A stretch of 18,212 bases of DNA from Sulfuritalea sp. (GCA_021738105.1 JAIPCS010000046.1:1-18212), one strand, 5' to 3'; positions 1-7,986 are shown, counted from the first letter of the stretch. Made by a program: numbers and translations. The notes: generated by a model from the sequence alone, not told the origin.

Positions 1-887
1 TTGCCGTTGATGCGCTGCTCAGAGCGCACCGCGATGGCGCGGGCGATTGACACCGCTTCAGTCAATGCCAGCATGGTGATCACCAATGCGGGCCCGATCG
101 TTTGACGCAAGGTTTCCAGCGAGAAATCGGGAACTGACAGTGGCGGGAGTTGAGCCGGTAAAGCACCCACGGTCAGGATACCGGTAGCGCCCTGCCCTTT
201 CCAGACATTGAGAATTTCGGCAACGATACTGCCAACAATCATCGCCACAATCATGTACGGAATCTTCTTGACATGGCGTCGGGACACGATGCCGGTAGCC
301 AGCGTGACGACACCGACGCCCGCAACCCAGGGGTTGATATTGCCCGCCTGGGCAAACAGTTGATGGATGATCTCGTGGAAGGGAGTGCCGCGGGGAATGT
401 CGATGCCGAAAAAGCTGCGAACCTGGCTTGCCGCAATCAGGATCGCCGCACCTGCTGTAAATCCGATGACTACCGTGTGCGATATGAAATTGACCAGCGC
501 GCCCATACGCGCCAATCCCAGCACAAGCTGAAAAACGCCCACCAGAAATGTCAGCGTCAGAACCAGGCTGATGTACTGAGCCGAGCCCGGTTCCGCCTGG
601 TGCGAAAGTGCCGCGAACACGGCGATGGAAATTGCGGTTGTCGGCCCCGAAACAAGATGCCACGAAGAGCCCCACAGCGCGGCGATGATTGCCGGCGTCA
701 TCGCGGCATACAACCCGTACTGGGGAGGTAAACCAGCAATCGTGGCAAAGGCAACACCCTGCGGTAATACGATCAGGGCGCCCGTAAATCCAGCCAGCAT
801 GTCGTCGCGCACGGTGCGACGGTTGACCATCGGCCACCAGAACAGAAAGGGCAAGAACCTTCTGAGGAAACTATTTACAGGACGCAT
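1..887 (-). CDS. SulP-family anion (sulfate-type) permease, 3' end outside window
   Basis: Reading the minus strand from the ATG at 887 gives 295 codons with no stop, so the gene continues past the left edge. The visible part is the N-terminal membrane region of a SulP (SLC26-like) transporter. It has an early GFTGALIVLPQGVAFA stretch, then GLPPQYGLYAAMTPAIIAAL, then SGPTTAISIAVFAAL, and it ends in EAVSIARAIAVRSEQRINGN, all typical of the family. Family members move sulfate, bicarbonate or dicarboxylates across the inner membrane by proton or sodium symport. The C-terminal STAS domain is expected beyond the edge and cannot be checked. No clear Shine-Dalgarno precedes the ATG; a TTG at 911 is an in-frame alternative, but the MRPVNSFLRRFLPF start looks natural. 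The gene diverges from the SLC13-type permease. Family call firm, substrate unknown. Confidence 0.93.
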   Translation of the reverse strand, partial: MRPVNSFLRRFLPFLFWWPMVNRRTVRDDMLAGFTGALIVLPQGVAFATIAGLPPQYGLYAAMTPAIIAALWGSSWHLVSGPTTAISIAVFAALSHQAEPGSAQYISLVLTLTFLVGVFQLVLGLARMGALVNFISHTVVIGFTAGAAILIAASQVRSFFGIDIPRGTPFHEIIHQLFAQAGNINPWVAGVGVVTLATGIVSRRHVKKIPYMIVAMIVGSIVAEILNVWKGQGATGILTVGALPAQLPPLSVPDFSLETLRQTIGPALVITMLALTEAVSIARAIAVRSEQRING

Positions 888-1279
888 GATCTGCGCTGGC
901 GTGCCGGACAAATAGCAAAATTTTTGATGAACAATTGAGTACTCGTTTACGAAATTTGTGCAAGAACAGGCCTCGCAGCGCCGTCGCTCAATACATATCA
1001 ACCCGGCATTAAGTTGCGGTTCAATATTGCCAGGCACCCCGGTGCCCACAGCTTGGGAGCCCGGAAGCCGCTTCGATGAAGGCAAGCGTCCAAGTATAAC
1101 TGCCCCGCTAGTACGCGACCCCACCAGCTGATATGAAGCACTGATTCGTCGATAAAAATCCTATGCCAAGCTTAATTTTTCGGCTTGCTACTATGCTTTG
1201 CGAAACACCCGATCGGCCAGATGACGGGGCGCCCGGCGGCACTTGCTCGTTGCATTCCCATAGAAGGAAAATATTGGTC
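888..1279. other. Divergent intergenic region between two anion permeases
   Basis: This 392-base gap holds no convincing gene on either strand. It must carry the promoters of both divergent permeases. A short GC-rich hairpin (GGCAC/GTGCC around 1030-1045) and an AT-rich stretch near 915-960 are visible, but neither is followed by a T-run or matches a family I recognise. A TATGCT at 1192-1197 could be a -10 for the rightward gene, but no good -35 accompanies it. An in-frame upstream ATG at 1163 lacks both a ribosome binding site and transporter-like sequence, so I treat 1163-1279 as non-coding. Confidence 0.5.
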
Positions 1280-3226
1280 ATGTTCGATATCAAACCAGGG
1301 ACACTCATCGGCGCGGTGATTTTTATCCTTGTCTGGATTTTTACCGCGATGGTGGTGCCAAGTACCGACATTGCCGTCGTTTTCGGCATCCTGTTACTGA
1401 CGGTATTTCTGTTCGCGTTCGAAATCGTCGGCGTCGATGTTGCTGCGGTGAGCATCATGGTTCTACTGGGCTTGCTCAGCACCTTTGGCAGTGTCATCGG
1501 TCTGGCCAAACCGCTGGTGCCCCATACAGAGCTGTTTCGCGGATTCTCCAGCAATGCCGTCATTTCAATTATCGCGGTGATGATTGTGGGTGCGGGTCTG
1601 GACAAGACCGGCTTGATGGGCAAAGTGGCCGGAGCCATTCTCAGACATGCCGGACGGACGGAGGCGCGTATTCTCCCCGCCGTTTCAGGTACGGTCGGGT
1701 TCATATCAAGCTTTATGCAGAACGTCGGCGCCGCTGCGCTGTTCCTTCCGGTGGTGAGCCGCATTTCGGCGCGTACTGGCTTGCCGCTGTCGCGCCTGCT
1801 GATGCCCATGGGTTTTTGCGCCATCCTCGGCGGCACCGTCACCATGATCGGATCGAGTCCGCTGATTCTGCTCAACGATCTGATGTTAACCTCGAACAAA
1901 GGCTTGCCGGCAGTCAATCATATGCAGCCCTGGTCGCTGTTTTCGGTCACTCCGGTGGGCGTTGCACTGCTGGTCACCGGCATCGCCTATTTCACTTTCG
2001 CGGGTTCGCTGGTATTGCCGGGGAAGCAGAACGCTATCATCAGAAGCGCCGACACCACGGACTACCACATACCCTTGTATGGGCTTCACTATTCGGTCTA
2101 TGAAGTCGTGATACCCATGAGCAGCCCGCTGGTCGGAAAGCGACTTGACGACATTGAAAGCGTCAGCCATCTGCGCGTCATAGCCATGTTGCGCGGCCTT
2201 GAAGGTATGCGGCCGGGGCCGGTCGGCGTTGCCCGGGATGTCCTCGTCGAGGGCGGCAGCGCGTTGGGACTTCTCGGCGAACCGCAGCACCTGCGCGACT
2301 TCGCCGCCAGAAACAGCCTGACGGTGCGTGAAGAACTGCATAGCTTCGCCGAGCAACTGGCGCCGAACAAGGCTGGTATTGCGGAACTTGTGATTCCTCC
2401 GGGCTCCGATCTGGTGGGCAAGACAGCGCGCGAGGTGTGGATGCGCAAGGTCTACGGGATCGCCCTGGTGGCGCTGCATCGCGCCGGCAACACCTTGCGC
2501 GAAGTTGACGACGGCATCCGCGACATGGAACTAATGGCCGGCGATGTACTGGTTGTGCACACCTCATGGGAGGCGCTGACCCGTCTCCAGAAAGACCGCA
2601 ATTTCGTCGTCGTCACCACCGAGTTTCCCCATGAGGAACTACGCCCGACAAAAGTCAAACAAGCGGTCGTTTTCTTTTGCGTTGCGCTCGGCCTGATCCT
2701 GTTCACTGACATTCGTCTGTCAATCGCGCTGATGACCGGCGCCATCGGTATGATCTTGTCAGGGGTATTGCGTATCGAGGAAGCCTACCAAGCTGTGAGC
2801 TGGAAAACGGTGTTTCTTCTCGCCAGCCTGATCCCGCTGGGTCTGGCGGTTGAAACCAGCGGTACCGCAGCCTGGATCGCCCAGGAAACACTGGCCTTGC
2901 TGGGTGGTACACCTGTTTGGGTCATTCAGCTCGCAATCGCCCTGCTGACCACCGCCTTTACGCTGGTGATGTCGAATGTGGGCGCAACGGTGCTGCTGGT
3001 GCCGCTGGCCGTCAATATCGCCATCGGCGCCGGTGCCGACCCGGCGGTGTTTGCGCTGACCGTGGCGCTGGCCGCGTCTAACTCTTTCCTGTTGCCAACC
3101 CATCAGGTCAATGCGCTGATCATGGGCCCCGGAGGCTACCGCGTCGCCGATTTCCTGCGTGCCGGCGGCATCATGACGGTGTTGTTCATCGTTGTACTGA
3201 TGGTGATGATGAATATCGTCTATTAG
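1280..3226 (+). CDS. SLC13/DASS-type permease with two RCK_C (TrkA_C) domains
   Basis: A 648-aa inner-membrane transporter. Residues 10-250 are a hydrophobic half with SGTVGFISSFMQNVGAAALF and GGTVTMIGSSPLILLND. Two soluble RCK_C/TrkA_C domains follow at about 272-345 and 365-448, each opening with a VIP-(x)n-LVGK pattern. Residues 460-648 form the second membrane half, ending with LPTHQVNALIMGPGGY, the SLC13-type signature. This half-RCK_C-RCK_C-half layout is common in bacterial SLC13 permeases, several of which carry sulfate or other divalent anions; the substrate here cannot be told. The start at 1280 was chosen because AAGGA at 1264-1268 lies 11 nt upstream and the product begins MFDIKPGTLIGAV. 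A longer in-frame start at 1163 would add 39 polar residues unlike the family. It sits back to back with a SulP permease, suggesting a locus for anion uptake (inference). Confidence 0.9.
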   Translation: MFDIKPGTLIGAVIFILVWIFTAMVVPSTDIAVVFGILLLTVFLFAFEIVGVDVAAVSIMVLLGLLSTFGSVIGLAKPLVPHTELFRGFSSNAVISIIAVMIVGAGLDKTGLMGKVAGAILRHAGRTEARILPAVSGTVGFISSFMQNVGAAALFLPVVSRISARTGLPLSRLLMPMGFCAILGGTVTMIGSSPLILLNDLMLTSNKGLPAVNHMQPWSLFSVTPVGVALLVTGIAYFTFAGSLVLPGKQNAIIRSADTTDYHIPLYGLHYSVYEVVIPMSSPLVGKRLDDIESVSHLRVIAMLRGLEGMRPGPVGVARDVLVEGGSALGLLGEPQHLRDFAARNSLTVREELHSFAEQLAPNKAGIAELVIPPGSDLVGKTAREVWMRKVYGIALVALHRAGNTLREVDDGIRDMELMAGDVLVVHTSWEALTRLQKDRNFVVVTTEFPHEELRPTKVKQAVVFFCVALGLILFTDIRLSIALMTGAIGMILSGVLRIEEAYQAVSWKTVFLLASLIPLGLAVETSGTAAWIAQETLALLGGTPVWVIQLAIALLTTAFTLVMSNVGATVLLVPLAVNIAIGAGADPAVFALTVALAASNSFLLPTHQVNALIMGPGGYRVADFLRAGGIMTVLFIVVLMVMMNIVY

Positions 3227-3323
3227 CGATCGCCGTGTTGCCAACGCCGACTTTTTGTCGCATCCTTGAAAGGACTCAAAGTCTTGCCCACCTACCGAGG
3301 AGCCGGGCTGACAGGCATGCGAC

Positions 3324-3354
3324 TAAAAACAGGCAGGCGAAATCGAGACCGCCT
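3324..3354 (-). terminator. Possible weak rho-independent terminator of the chemoreceptor gene
   Basis: On the minus strand, 16 nt after the stop codon of the chemoreceptor gene, AGGCG and CGCCT (3335-3339 and 3350-3354) can pair around a 10-nt loop. A run of five T follows (AAAAA on the plus strand at 3325-3329). Five nucleotides separate stem and T-run, so it is a poor match to the standard form. No better terminator is visible in the 143-base convergent gap 3227-3369. Confidence 0.3.
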
Positions 3355-3369
3355 CTGGAAAACTCGGAC

Positions 3370-5166
3370 CTAGTCTGCCATCAACGAGTCCGACGTCACG
3401 CCAACGCGTACATTCCCCCACAGTTGACCATTGACGGTGATCGGAATGCAAATATCACAAAGTAACTCACCGGTATCCCGGATATAGGTTCGGAGCAACA
3501 CCGATGCAGTGTTGCGAGCGGCACGCAATTCACCCGGTGCCTCGAATTTTCGACACGTCCGGTTGCCGACAAGGTCTACCTGATCATCACCTGTCAGCGG
3601 CTTTGAAAATTTGAGATTGTGGGCTGAAAGATACCCGTCGGTATTGACCGCTACTGCGTAAATACAATTCGGAAGAGACGTCATGCTGTCATCCAGAATC
3701 TGCTGACAACGCTTGGAGAACTCCTCTCCCCATGAAAGTTTGTATTTTTGCGGCTTGGTTTTTCCGAATGGCTGATAGTTCTTGTCGAAGACATTGATTC
3801 CGCTGTCTGCCATCTGCTGCAACTGACGCTGTATCGCGGCCTGGAATTTCTGGATGTGAGCGACAGCAAAATCAAAGGCTCCGGTACCAATCTTGAAGCG
3901 CGAGACAAGTTCCTGAACGTTTTCCGTGGATTTCGTCAGGCCCTCTGTTCGCGCTTCCGAATCCTCCATGTGGTTCAGTACTTGTTTCGACAGACCGTGG
4001 ATCACCCTGACGCTGTCGTGCACCTGACTGTTGGTGGCGGATAACTGCTCCATACTGGATGCGATGTGCAAAAGTTGCTCCCCGGTTTGCTCGAATTCAC
4101 TGACCATATGATGAAACTGGACAGCCGAGCGGTCCACCACTTCGCGGGTTTGCTCCACATCAGCATTGATCTCATCGTTTTCCACCCGCGTGGTGGAAAC
4201 CAATGAGCGCATGGCATCGATATTTCCGGTGATCTCGCTGGTCGCTGACTTCACCCGCTCGGCGAGTTTTCTAACTTCGTCAGCGACGACGGCGAACCCC
4301 CGGCCCTGTTCGCCCGCGCGCGCGGCCTCGATGGCGGCATTCAGCGCGAGCAGGTTGGTTTGATCGGACACTTCCCGAATCAGGGAGGCCACCTGATTGA
4401 CGCTTTCGGAGCGACGCGAGAGATCGTCCACCGTCTGGTTGAAGCGCAGGACCTTGTCACTCACGGTGTTGATCTTGACGGCGATTTCCTGCATTTCGCC
4501 CAGCGAGATTCGGGCATTGTCCAGATTGGTGGTCGTGGAACTTGAAATTGCCTGGGTCGCATTGGAAACTTCTTCAATGACTTTAGTGGTTTCGACGCTG
4601 GCGGTAAAGACGGTTTCGGTCACATCCCCCTGCTCGCGTGCGGTTTTTCCGGTTTCATCGACCCGAGATTTGACCTGCACGGCATCCTGCGAAATCTTCA
4701 CGCTCATCTTGCGCACATCGCTGATGATCTGTCGCATTTTTTCCGAGAAGCGATTGTATGAAATCGCCATACCCCGTAGTTCATCGTGCGTATTCAAGGG
4801 CAAGGAGCCTGTAAAGTCGCCTTCCCCCCTGGCCGTCTGTTCGAAAATCTTTGTAATTTCGCGGACCGGACGAACTATCAGATAGCGCAAATAGAGTACC
4901 TGGAGAACTGTCCACACAAACGATATGGCGGTTAACGCAACCATCAGCCAGAAGCCGGTATTCAGTGTGGCATCTATCTGCTGCACCAAGTCAGCAGGGA
5001 TTTTTCCGGCAGCCAGCTGCCCATGAATCTCGCTGCTCGACCGTGCGTAAATTCCGAGATAAACGAAATCGAGCAAGGCTATCAACAAGAAGCTGCTCAA
5101 CTTCTTGGTCAGTGAATTCCAGAATTTCTTTTCGATGGATTCGTGCAGGTCCCAAAATCCGCTCAT
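3370..5166 (-). CDS. Methyl-accepting chemotaxis protein with C-terminal cytoplasmic Cache-like domain
   Basis: A 598-aa membrane chemoreceptor. TM1 is at about 24-41, then a very short periplasmic segment (about 42-70) and TM2 at 72-97. A HAMP domain spans about 98-150. The signalling hairpin tip ([20 protein letters not shown], 267-286) is followed by [17 protein letters not shown]. Residues about 480-598 form a separate soluble domain with NTDGYL, GNRTC, LRAARNT and [10 protein letters not shown] recognise this module at the C-terminus of other proteobacterial MCPs and regard it as Cache/PAS-like. With so small a periplasmic loop, sensing is probably internal (inference). Start 5166 has an excellent GGGGAG six nt upstream; an ATG at 5187 and a GTG at 5305-5307 are in-frame but have worse or no ribosome sites. 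No C-terminal CheR/CheB-binding pentapeptide is seen. Confidence 0.93.
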   Translation of the reverse strand: MSGFWDLHESIEKKFWNSLTKKLSSFLLIALLDFVYLGIYARSSSEIHGQLAAGKIPADLVQQIDATLNTGFWLMVALTAISFVWTVLQVLYLRYLIVRPVREITKIFEQTARGEGDFTGSLPLNTHDELRGMAISYNRFSEKMRQIISDVRKMSVKISQDAVQVKSRVDETGKTAREQGDVTETVFTASVETTKVIEEVSNATQAISSSTTTNLDNARISLGEMQEIAVKINTVSDKVLRFNQTVDDLSRRSESVNQVASLIREVSDQTNLLALNAAIEAARAGEQGRGFAVVADEVRKLAERVKSATSEITGNIDAMRSLVSTTRVENDEINADVEQTREVVDRSAVQFHHMVSEFEQTGEQLLHIASSMEQLSATNSQVHDSVRVIHGLSKQVLNHMEDSEARTEGLTKSTENVQELVSRFKIGTGAFDFAVAHIQKFQAAIQRQLQQMADSGINVFDKNYQPFGKTKPQKYKLSWGEEFSKRCQQILDDSMTSLPNCIYAVAVNTDGYLSAHNLKFSKPLTGDDQVDLVGNRTCRKFEAPGELRAARNTASVLLRTYIRDTGELLCDICIPITVNGQLWGNVRVGVTSDSLMAD

Positions 5167-5572
5167 ACTTTTCTCCCCGCTAGACATCTGATATTTTTTC
5201 CAGCCAGCTTGTTTCTGCGGTGAGTCACATCCGCGAAAACCACCAGCTATTTCTTTTAGGACGATACTTTCGCCTACCCGGCCCGTACCAAAAAGCCGCA
5301 CCGCCACTCTCGCATTTCTCTCTGAAAACGGCCTTACCGTCCATGGCTATCATCCCACAAAAGTAATAGAAATATGCAAAACGGAGGATGACTCGGGACA
5401 AACCATTTAATGGCACTAACGGCACTAGTTGCGTATTGCTTTAGGCCTAGCATTTGCCGCATCGCAGCAAATGAACCTGTTCTCCCAGTATTTTAGAGTT
5501 GAATTTTTTTGTCGAGTTAACGTCAACACAAAACCTACTTTTTTAGTATGGTTTTAAGTTTTTGTTTTATAA
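5167..5572. other. Long divergent region / chemoreceptor leader
   Basis: This holds the leader of the leftward chemoreceptor gene (about 240 nt from the sigma28-like promoter at 5416-5443 to the ATG at 5166) and, on the right, an AT-rich stretch (5490-5572) leading into the FNR-type promoter. The leader contains an open frame of about 40 basic residues on the minus strand (from an ATG near 5350 to a stop at 5225) without a convincing ribosome site, so I do not call it a gene. I looked for a c-di-GMP riboswitch and found none of its conserved blocks. Confidence 0.5.
5416..5443 (-). promoter_or_regulatory. Sigma28 (FliA)-type promoter for the membrane chemoreceptor
   Basis: On the minus strand, TAAA (5443-5440, in the context CTAAAG) and GCCGTTAG (5423-5416) are separated by 16 nt. 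The FliA consensus is TAAA-N15-GCCGATAA, so the -10 element matches 6 of 8 and the spacing is one longer. A second chemoreceptor in this window has the same layout (15623-15650), which strengthens the call. The predicted transcript would have a leader of roughly 240 nt. Confidence 0.55.
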
Positions 5573-5614
5573 ATGATTTGTATCAATTCATTGGAAATCA
5601 GGATGTCGCATAGT
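5573..5614 (+). promoter_or_regulatory. Class II FNR/Anr/Dnr-type promoter
   Basis: ATGAT-TTGT-ATCAA at 5573-5586 matches the FNR-family consensus TTGAT-N4-ATCAA at 9 of 10 positions. CATAGT at 5609-5614 is a plausible -10 (4 of 6). A start site near 5621 would put the centre of the box (5579.5) at -41.5, the classical class II activator position. The ATG at 5645 would then have a leader of about 24 nt. Sequence cannot tell FNR/Anr (oxygen) from Dnr/Nnr (nitric oxide). It would drive the DUF2249 and FmdE-domain genes. Confidence 0.7.
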
Positions 5615-5644
5615 CATGCTTTTCAACCCACTGGAAGCGACACC

Positions 5645-5896
5645 ATGCACATTCACACCTCTCCCGACTCGATTTACCCCTTTGATGCGCGCGGCATAGC
5701 CAAGCGTTTTCGCCACGCCGCCATTTTCGGCGCACTCGATGCCTTGCGTGCCGGAGAAACCATGCGTTTCGTAAACGACCACGATCCCCTGCCGTTGCTG
5801 GACCAACTGGTGCAACGTTATGGTGAGGCGGTAGAGATCACCTACAAACAACGTGAACCCGGCAACATCGTGATCGACTTCGTTAAAAAGCAGTAG
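5645..5896 (+). CDS. DUF2249-domain small protein
   Basis: An 83-aa soluble protein that is essentially one DUF2249 domain. It shows FDARGI near the N-terminus, HAAIFGALDALRAGE (24-38), the hallmark RFVNDHDPLPLLDQL (41-55), and a C-terminal strand NIVIDFVKK. The family is small and TusA-like in fold; in other bacteria it often sits beside hemerythrin-like or nitrogen-oxide-response genes, and its biochemical role is not established. Start 5645 was chosen because GGAAG at 5633-5637 is 7 nt upstream and because earlier in-frame ATGs (5573 and 5603) lie upstream of the predicted transcription start. The next gene begins 6 nt after its stop, so the two are almost surely co-transcribed. The FNR-type box upstream implies expression at low oxygen or with nitrogen oxides (inference). 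Confidence 0.82.
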   Translation: MHIHTSPDSIYPFDARGIAKRFRHAAIFGALDALRAGETMRFVNDHDPLPLLDQLVQRYGEAVEITYKQREPGNIVIDFVKKQ

Positions 5897-5902
5897 CCAA
5901 GC

Positions 5903-6517
5903 GTGCGGACACCTTCTTTCTTCGCTGAGGTACGGAGCCTCGTGGTGCATGACCCGCTCGCGGAATTTCTCGGTGCGACTGAAAACGGCCGCATCGAGTA
6001 TCGCTATCTGGATGCCGTCAAACTGGCTGGTCATTCCTGCCCCACCGTGGCCGCCGCGTACTGGATGACGGTGAAAGCCCTGGCACATCTGTATCCGGAT
6101 TCATTGCCGGAACGCGGCGATATCCGTGTCCAGTTTCGGGAAGACCGGTTGTCAGGCGTCACCGGAGTGATTGCCAATGTCGTCTCGATGCTCACGGGCG
6201 CGACGCAGGACACCGGCTTCAAGGGTATCGGCGACCGCTTCGATCGACGCGAGCTGCTCTACTTTGCCGCCGATGTCGCCGAAGAGATTCGTTTCACGCG
6301 CATCGACAGCGGCGCTGCCGTAGATGTCAGCTCGCGCTTGCAGGGCGTGCCCTTCGCGCCACAGACAAGTGAATTGATGAAGAAATGCCTGAACGGCAGC
6401 GCAACTGCGCAAGAGGCAATCAGCTTCCGCGAATGCTGGCAAGCGCGAGTGCGTGCGCTACTACTCGATCACGGTGACGACCCTGATGTTTTTTTGCTGC
6501 GAACGGTGGCTAACTGA
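5903..6517 (+). CDS. FmdE-domain (formylmethanofuran dehydrogenase subunit E-like) protein
   Basis: A 204-aa soluble protein with an FmdE-type domain. DPLAEFLGA (17-25) precedes YLDAVKLAGHSCPTVAAAY (35-53), whose H44 and C46 correspond to the conserved metal-binding region. It continues with a long alpha/beta body (RGDIRVQFRED, GVTGVIANVVSMLTGA). It lacks the C-terminal zinc ribbon of archaeal FmdE, so a role in methanogenesis is not implied; bacterial stand-alone FmdE proteins have no settled function. The GTG at 5903 is used because PSFFAEVRSLVVHDPL looks like the family N-terminus. GTGs at 5942 and 5945, preceded by CGGAG, are alternatives giving a shorter product. It follows the DUF2249 gene by 6 nt and should share its FNR-type promoter. 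Family call good, function open. Confidence 0.8.
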   Translation: MRTPSFFAEVRSLVVHDPLAEFLGATENGRIEYRYLDAVKLAGHSCPTVAAAYWMTVKALAHLYPDSLPERGDIRVQFREDRLSGVTGVIANVVSMLTGATQDTGFKGIGDRFDRRELLYFAADVAEEIRFTRIDSGAAVDVSSRLQGVPFAPQTSELMKKCLNGSATAQEAISFRECWQARVRALLLDHGDDPDVFLLRTVAN

Positions 6518-6529
6518 ACCCGGCCGGGT
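6518..6529. repeat. Perfect 12-bp palindrome in a convergent gap
   Basis: ACCCGGCCGGGT lies directly after the FmdE-gene stop and 22 nt before the end of the converging cyclic-nucleotide-binding gene. It is self-complementary but without a proper loop or T-run, so it is at best a weak bidirectional terminator or a protein site. Confidence 0.35.
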
Positions 6530-6550
6530 GCGTCGGAACTTGCCTAAAGA

Positions 6551-7081
6551 CTAGCGAATTCGCGAACGGCGCGCTTCCTGGCAATCCATGAGTTGGCCGG
6601 TAATATTGCGCAGCCGCTGATTGAGCAGCATCAGCAACTCCATCAGCAACTTGACGCCGATACTCGGCTCTTCGGCAATGATGCGCGACAGACCGTCGCG
6701 ATCGAGCACCGCAATTTCGACTGTATCGAGCGCAACGCAACTGGCAAAACGCGGCTCGCCGTCTATCAGGGACATTTCGCCCAGGGTTTTGCCAGGACCG
6801 GCGGAGCCGACGATCTGAGGCAGTCCGCGTACGTCTTTCTTGACAATTTCCACGCTACCGTCGAGCAACAGCAGCATGAAATCACCTTCATCACCCTCAT
6901 GAATGATCTCCGTGCCTTCCGGTGCTCGATAGCAACGCATGTAGCGGGCAAGTCCTTCGAGCTCGTCAACTTCAAAATCCTCGAAGAGCTGAATGACTTC
7001 GATAATCTCCCGGATGCGGCCCACAAAGGGCAACGCATCACCAAGAAACTCGGCAGCAAGAACATTATCGATTGAACTCAT
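6551..7081 (-). CDS. Stand-alone cyclic nucleotide-binding domain protein
   Basis: A 176-aa soluble protein that is one CRP-type cNMP-binding beta-roll with short helices at both ends. Visible are GTEIIHEGDEGDFMLLLLDG (56-75) and the phosphate-binding cassette LGEMSLIDGEPRFAS (100-114), including the Glu and Arg that contact the cyclic phosphate in family members. No helix-turn-helix follows: the C-terminus (MELLMLLNQRLRNITGQ) is a single helix, so it should not bind DNA itself. The start ATG overlaps the upstream UbiA-family stop as ATGA, indicating translational coupling. It is the last gene of a three-gene minus-strand cassette. A regulatory or scaffold role for the glycosyltransferase system is possible, but nothing in the sequence proves it. 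Confidence 0.88.
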   Translation of the reverse strand: MSSIDNVLAAEFLGDALPFVGRIREIIEVIQLFEDFEVDELEGLARYMRCYRAPEGTEIIHEGDEGDFMLLLLDGSVEIVKKDVRGLPQIVGSAGPGKTLGEMSLIDGEPRFASCVALDTVEIAVLDRDGLSRIIAEEPSIGVKLLMELLMLLNQRLRNITGQLMDCQEARRSRIR

Positions 7082-7986
7082 GGCCTTGGCATTATAGACC
7101 CGCCCAGCAGAGCCATGACCAACAACAGCCAGCCGCCGATCGCCACCAGCAAATGCGGGTCAGTCAGCAGTTCCTGTACCGGATCGCCACCGCCACCCTT
7201 CCGATGCAGGCGCCAGAGGTAGCGCAACATGCCGTACAGCACGAAGGGCACCGTCGCTATCAGCCCTCGCGTGCCATGCAGGGCCACGGTTTCGGCACTG
7301 ACTGTATAGAGCGCATAGGAAATCACCGTACCGGCAGCAGCAATGCCGATGAACTGATCGAGCATCGGCTCGGTGTAGTGCTCCAACACGCGCCGATGAC
7401 TGGCGCTATCCTCGGGCAGCGCGTTGAGCTCGGCCCGTCGCTTGGCAAAGCCCAGAAAAAGCGTCAGCATCAGACCGCAAAGCAGCAACCATTGCGAGGG
7501 CGCTATACCCAGACCCAGCGTACCGGCCAGTATTCGCAACATGAAACCCGAGGCGATGATGAAGACATCGAGAATGACAACGTGCTTGAGCCCCAGGCTG
7601 TAGCCAACGTTGATTACCACATAGACGAGAAATATCCAGGGAGCCGATCCCGCAAACAGAAAGGCAATCGCGGCGCCCGCCATCAGGCAAGCCGCCCCGA
7701 GCGCAACCGCCGCACCGACACTGATCGCTTCGGCAGCCAGTGGTCGATTCCGCTTTTTCGGATGCAGACGATCCTGTTCCCGATCGATCAGATCGTTCAT
7801 CACATACACAGCAGAGGCCAGCAAACTGAATGCTGCAAACGCTGCCAGTGCCTGGCCCAGCTTGATCGGATCGGAGCCGGCATGGCCAAACAGCAAACCG
7901 ACAAAAACGAAGCCGTTCTTCAGCCATTGCTGGGGCCGCAAAAGACGCAACCAGGCCGGCAGCGACGCGACGCTCAGCGACGGCAT
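7078..7986 (-). CDS. UbiA-family prenyltransferase, decaprenyl-phosphate phosphoribosyltransferase (DPPR synthase)-like
   Basis: A 302-aa polytopic membrane protein of the UbiA superfamily. The first aspartate motif is NDLIDREQDRLHPKKRNRPL (64-83). The D-(x)3-D-(x)2-HPxKxxRP form is that of Rv3806c-type DPPR synthases, which join PRPP to polyprenyl phosphate, rather than of ubiquinone or heme O enzymes. The second region is YSLGLKHVVILDVFIIASGF. Start 7986 has AGGA five nt upstream and lies inside the end of the glycosyltransferase gene (13-nt overlap); its stop overlaps the next start as ATGA. The context suggests it makes a polyprenyl-phosphate pentose donor used by the adjacent GT-C enzyme (inference). 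The phosphatase and the DprE1/DprE2-type epimerase needed for arabinose are not in this window. Confidence 0.85.
   Translation of the reverse strand: MPSLSVASLPAWLRLLRPQQWLKNGFVFVGLLFGHAGSDPIKLGQALAAFAAFSLLASAVYVMNDLIDREQDRLHPKKRNRPLAAEAISVGAAVALGAACLMAGAAIAFLFAGSAPWIFLVYVVINVGYSLGLKHVVILDVFIIASGFMLRILAGTLGLGIAPSQWLLLCGLMLTLFLGFAKRRAELNALPEDSASHRRVLEHYTEPMLDQFIGIAAAGTVISYALYTVSAETVALHGTRGLIATVPFVLYGMLRYLWRLHRKGGGGDPVQELLTDPHLLVAIGGWLLLVMALLGGSIMPRP

Noticed and set aside
58..837. 259-codon open frame on the minus strand
   Set aside because: It lies within the SulP gene in another phase, and its product is Cys/Arg/His-rich without family features; the frame starting at 887 gives clear SulP sequence.
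1108..1917. 269-codon open frame antisense to the SLC13-type permease
   Set aside because: Composition (Thr/Pro/Ala/Met rich) is that of a complement-strand shadow; the sense frame has the transporter motifs and a ribosome site.
5225..5350. Short basic open frame in the chemoreceptor leader
   Set aside because: No convincing ribosome site and no recognisable sequence; kept only as a remark on the leader.
5167..5415. Possible c-di-GMP (GEMM) riboswitch in the chemoreceptor leader
   Set aside because: The conserved blocks of the class I aptamer could not be found in the leader.
5411..5433. Sigma54-like TGGCAC...TTGC in the divergent region
   Set aside because: The GG-to-GC distance is wrong for either TGGCAC copy (two bases short for the better one); the sigma28 reading on the other strand fits better.
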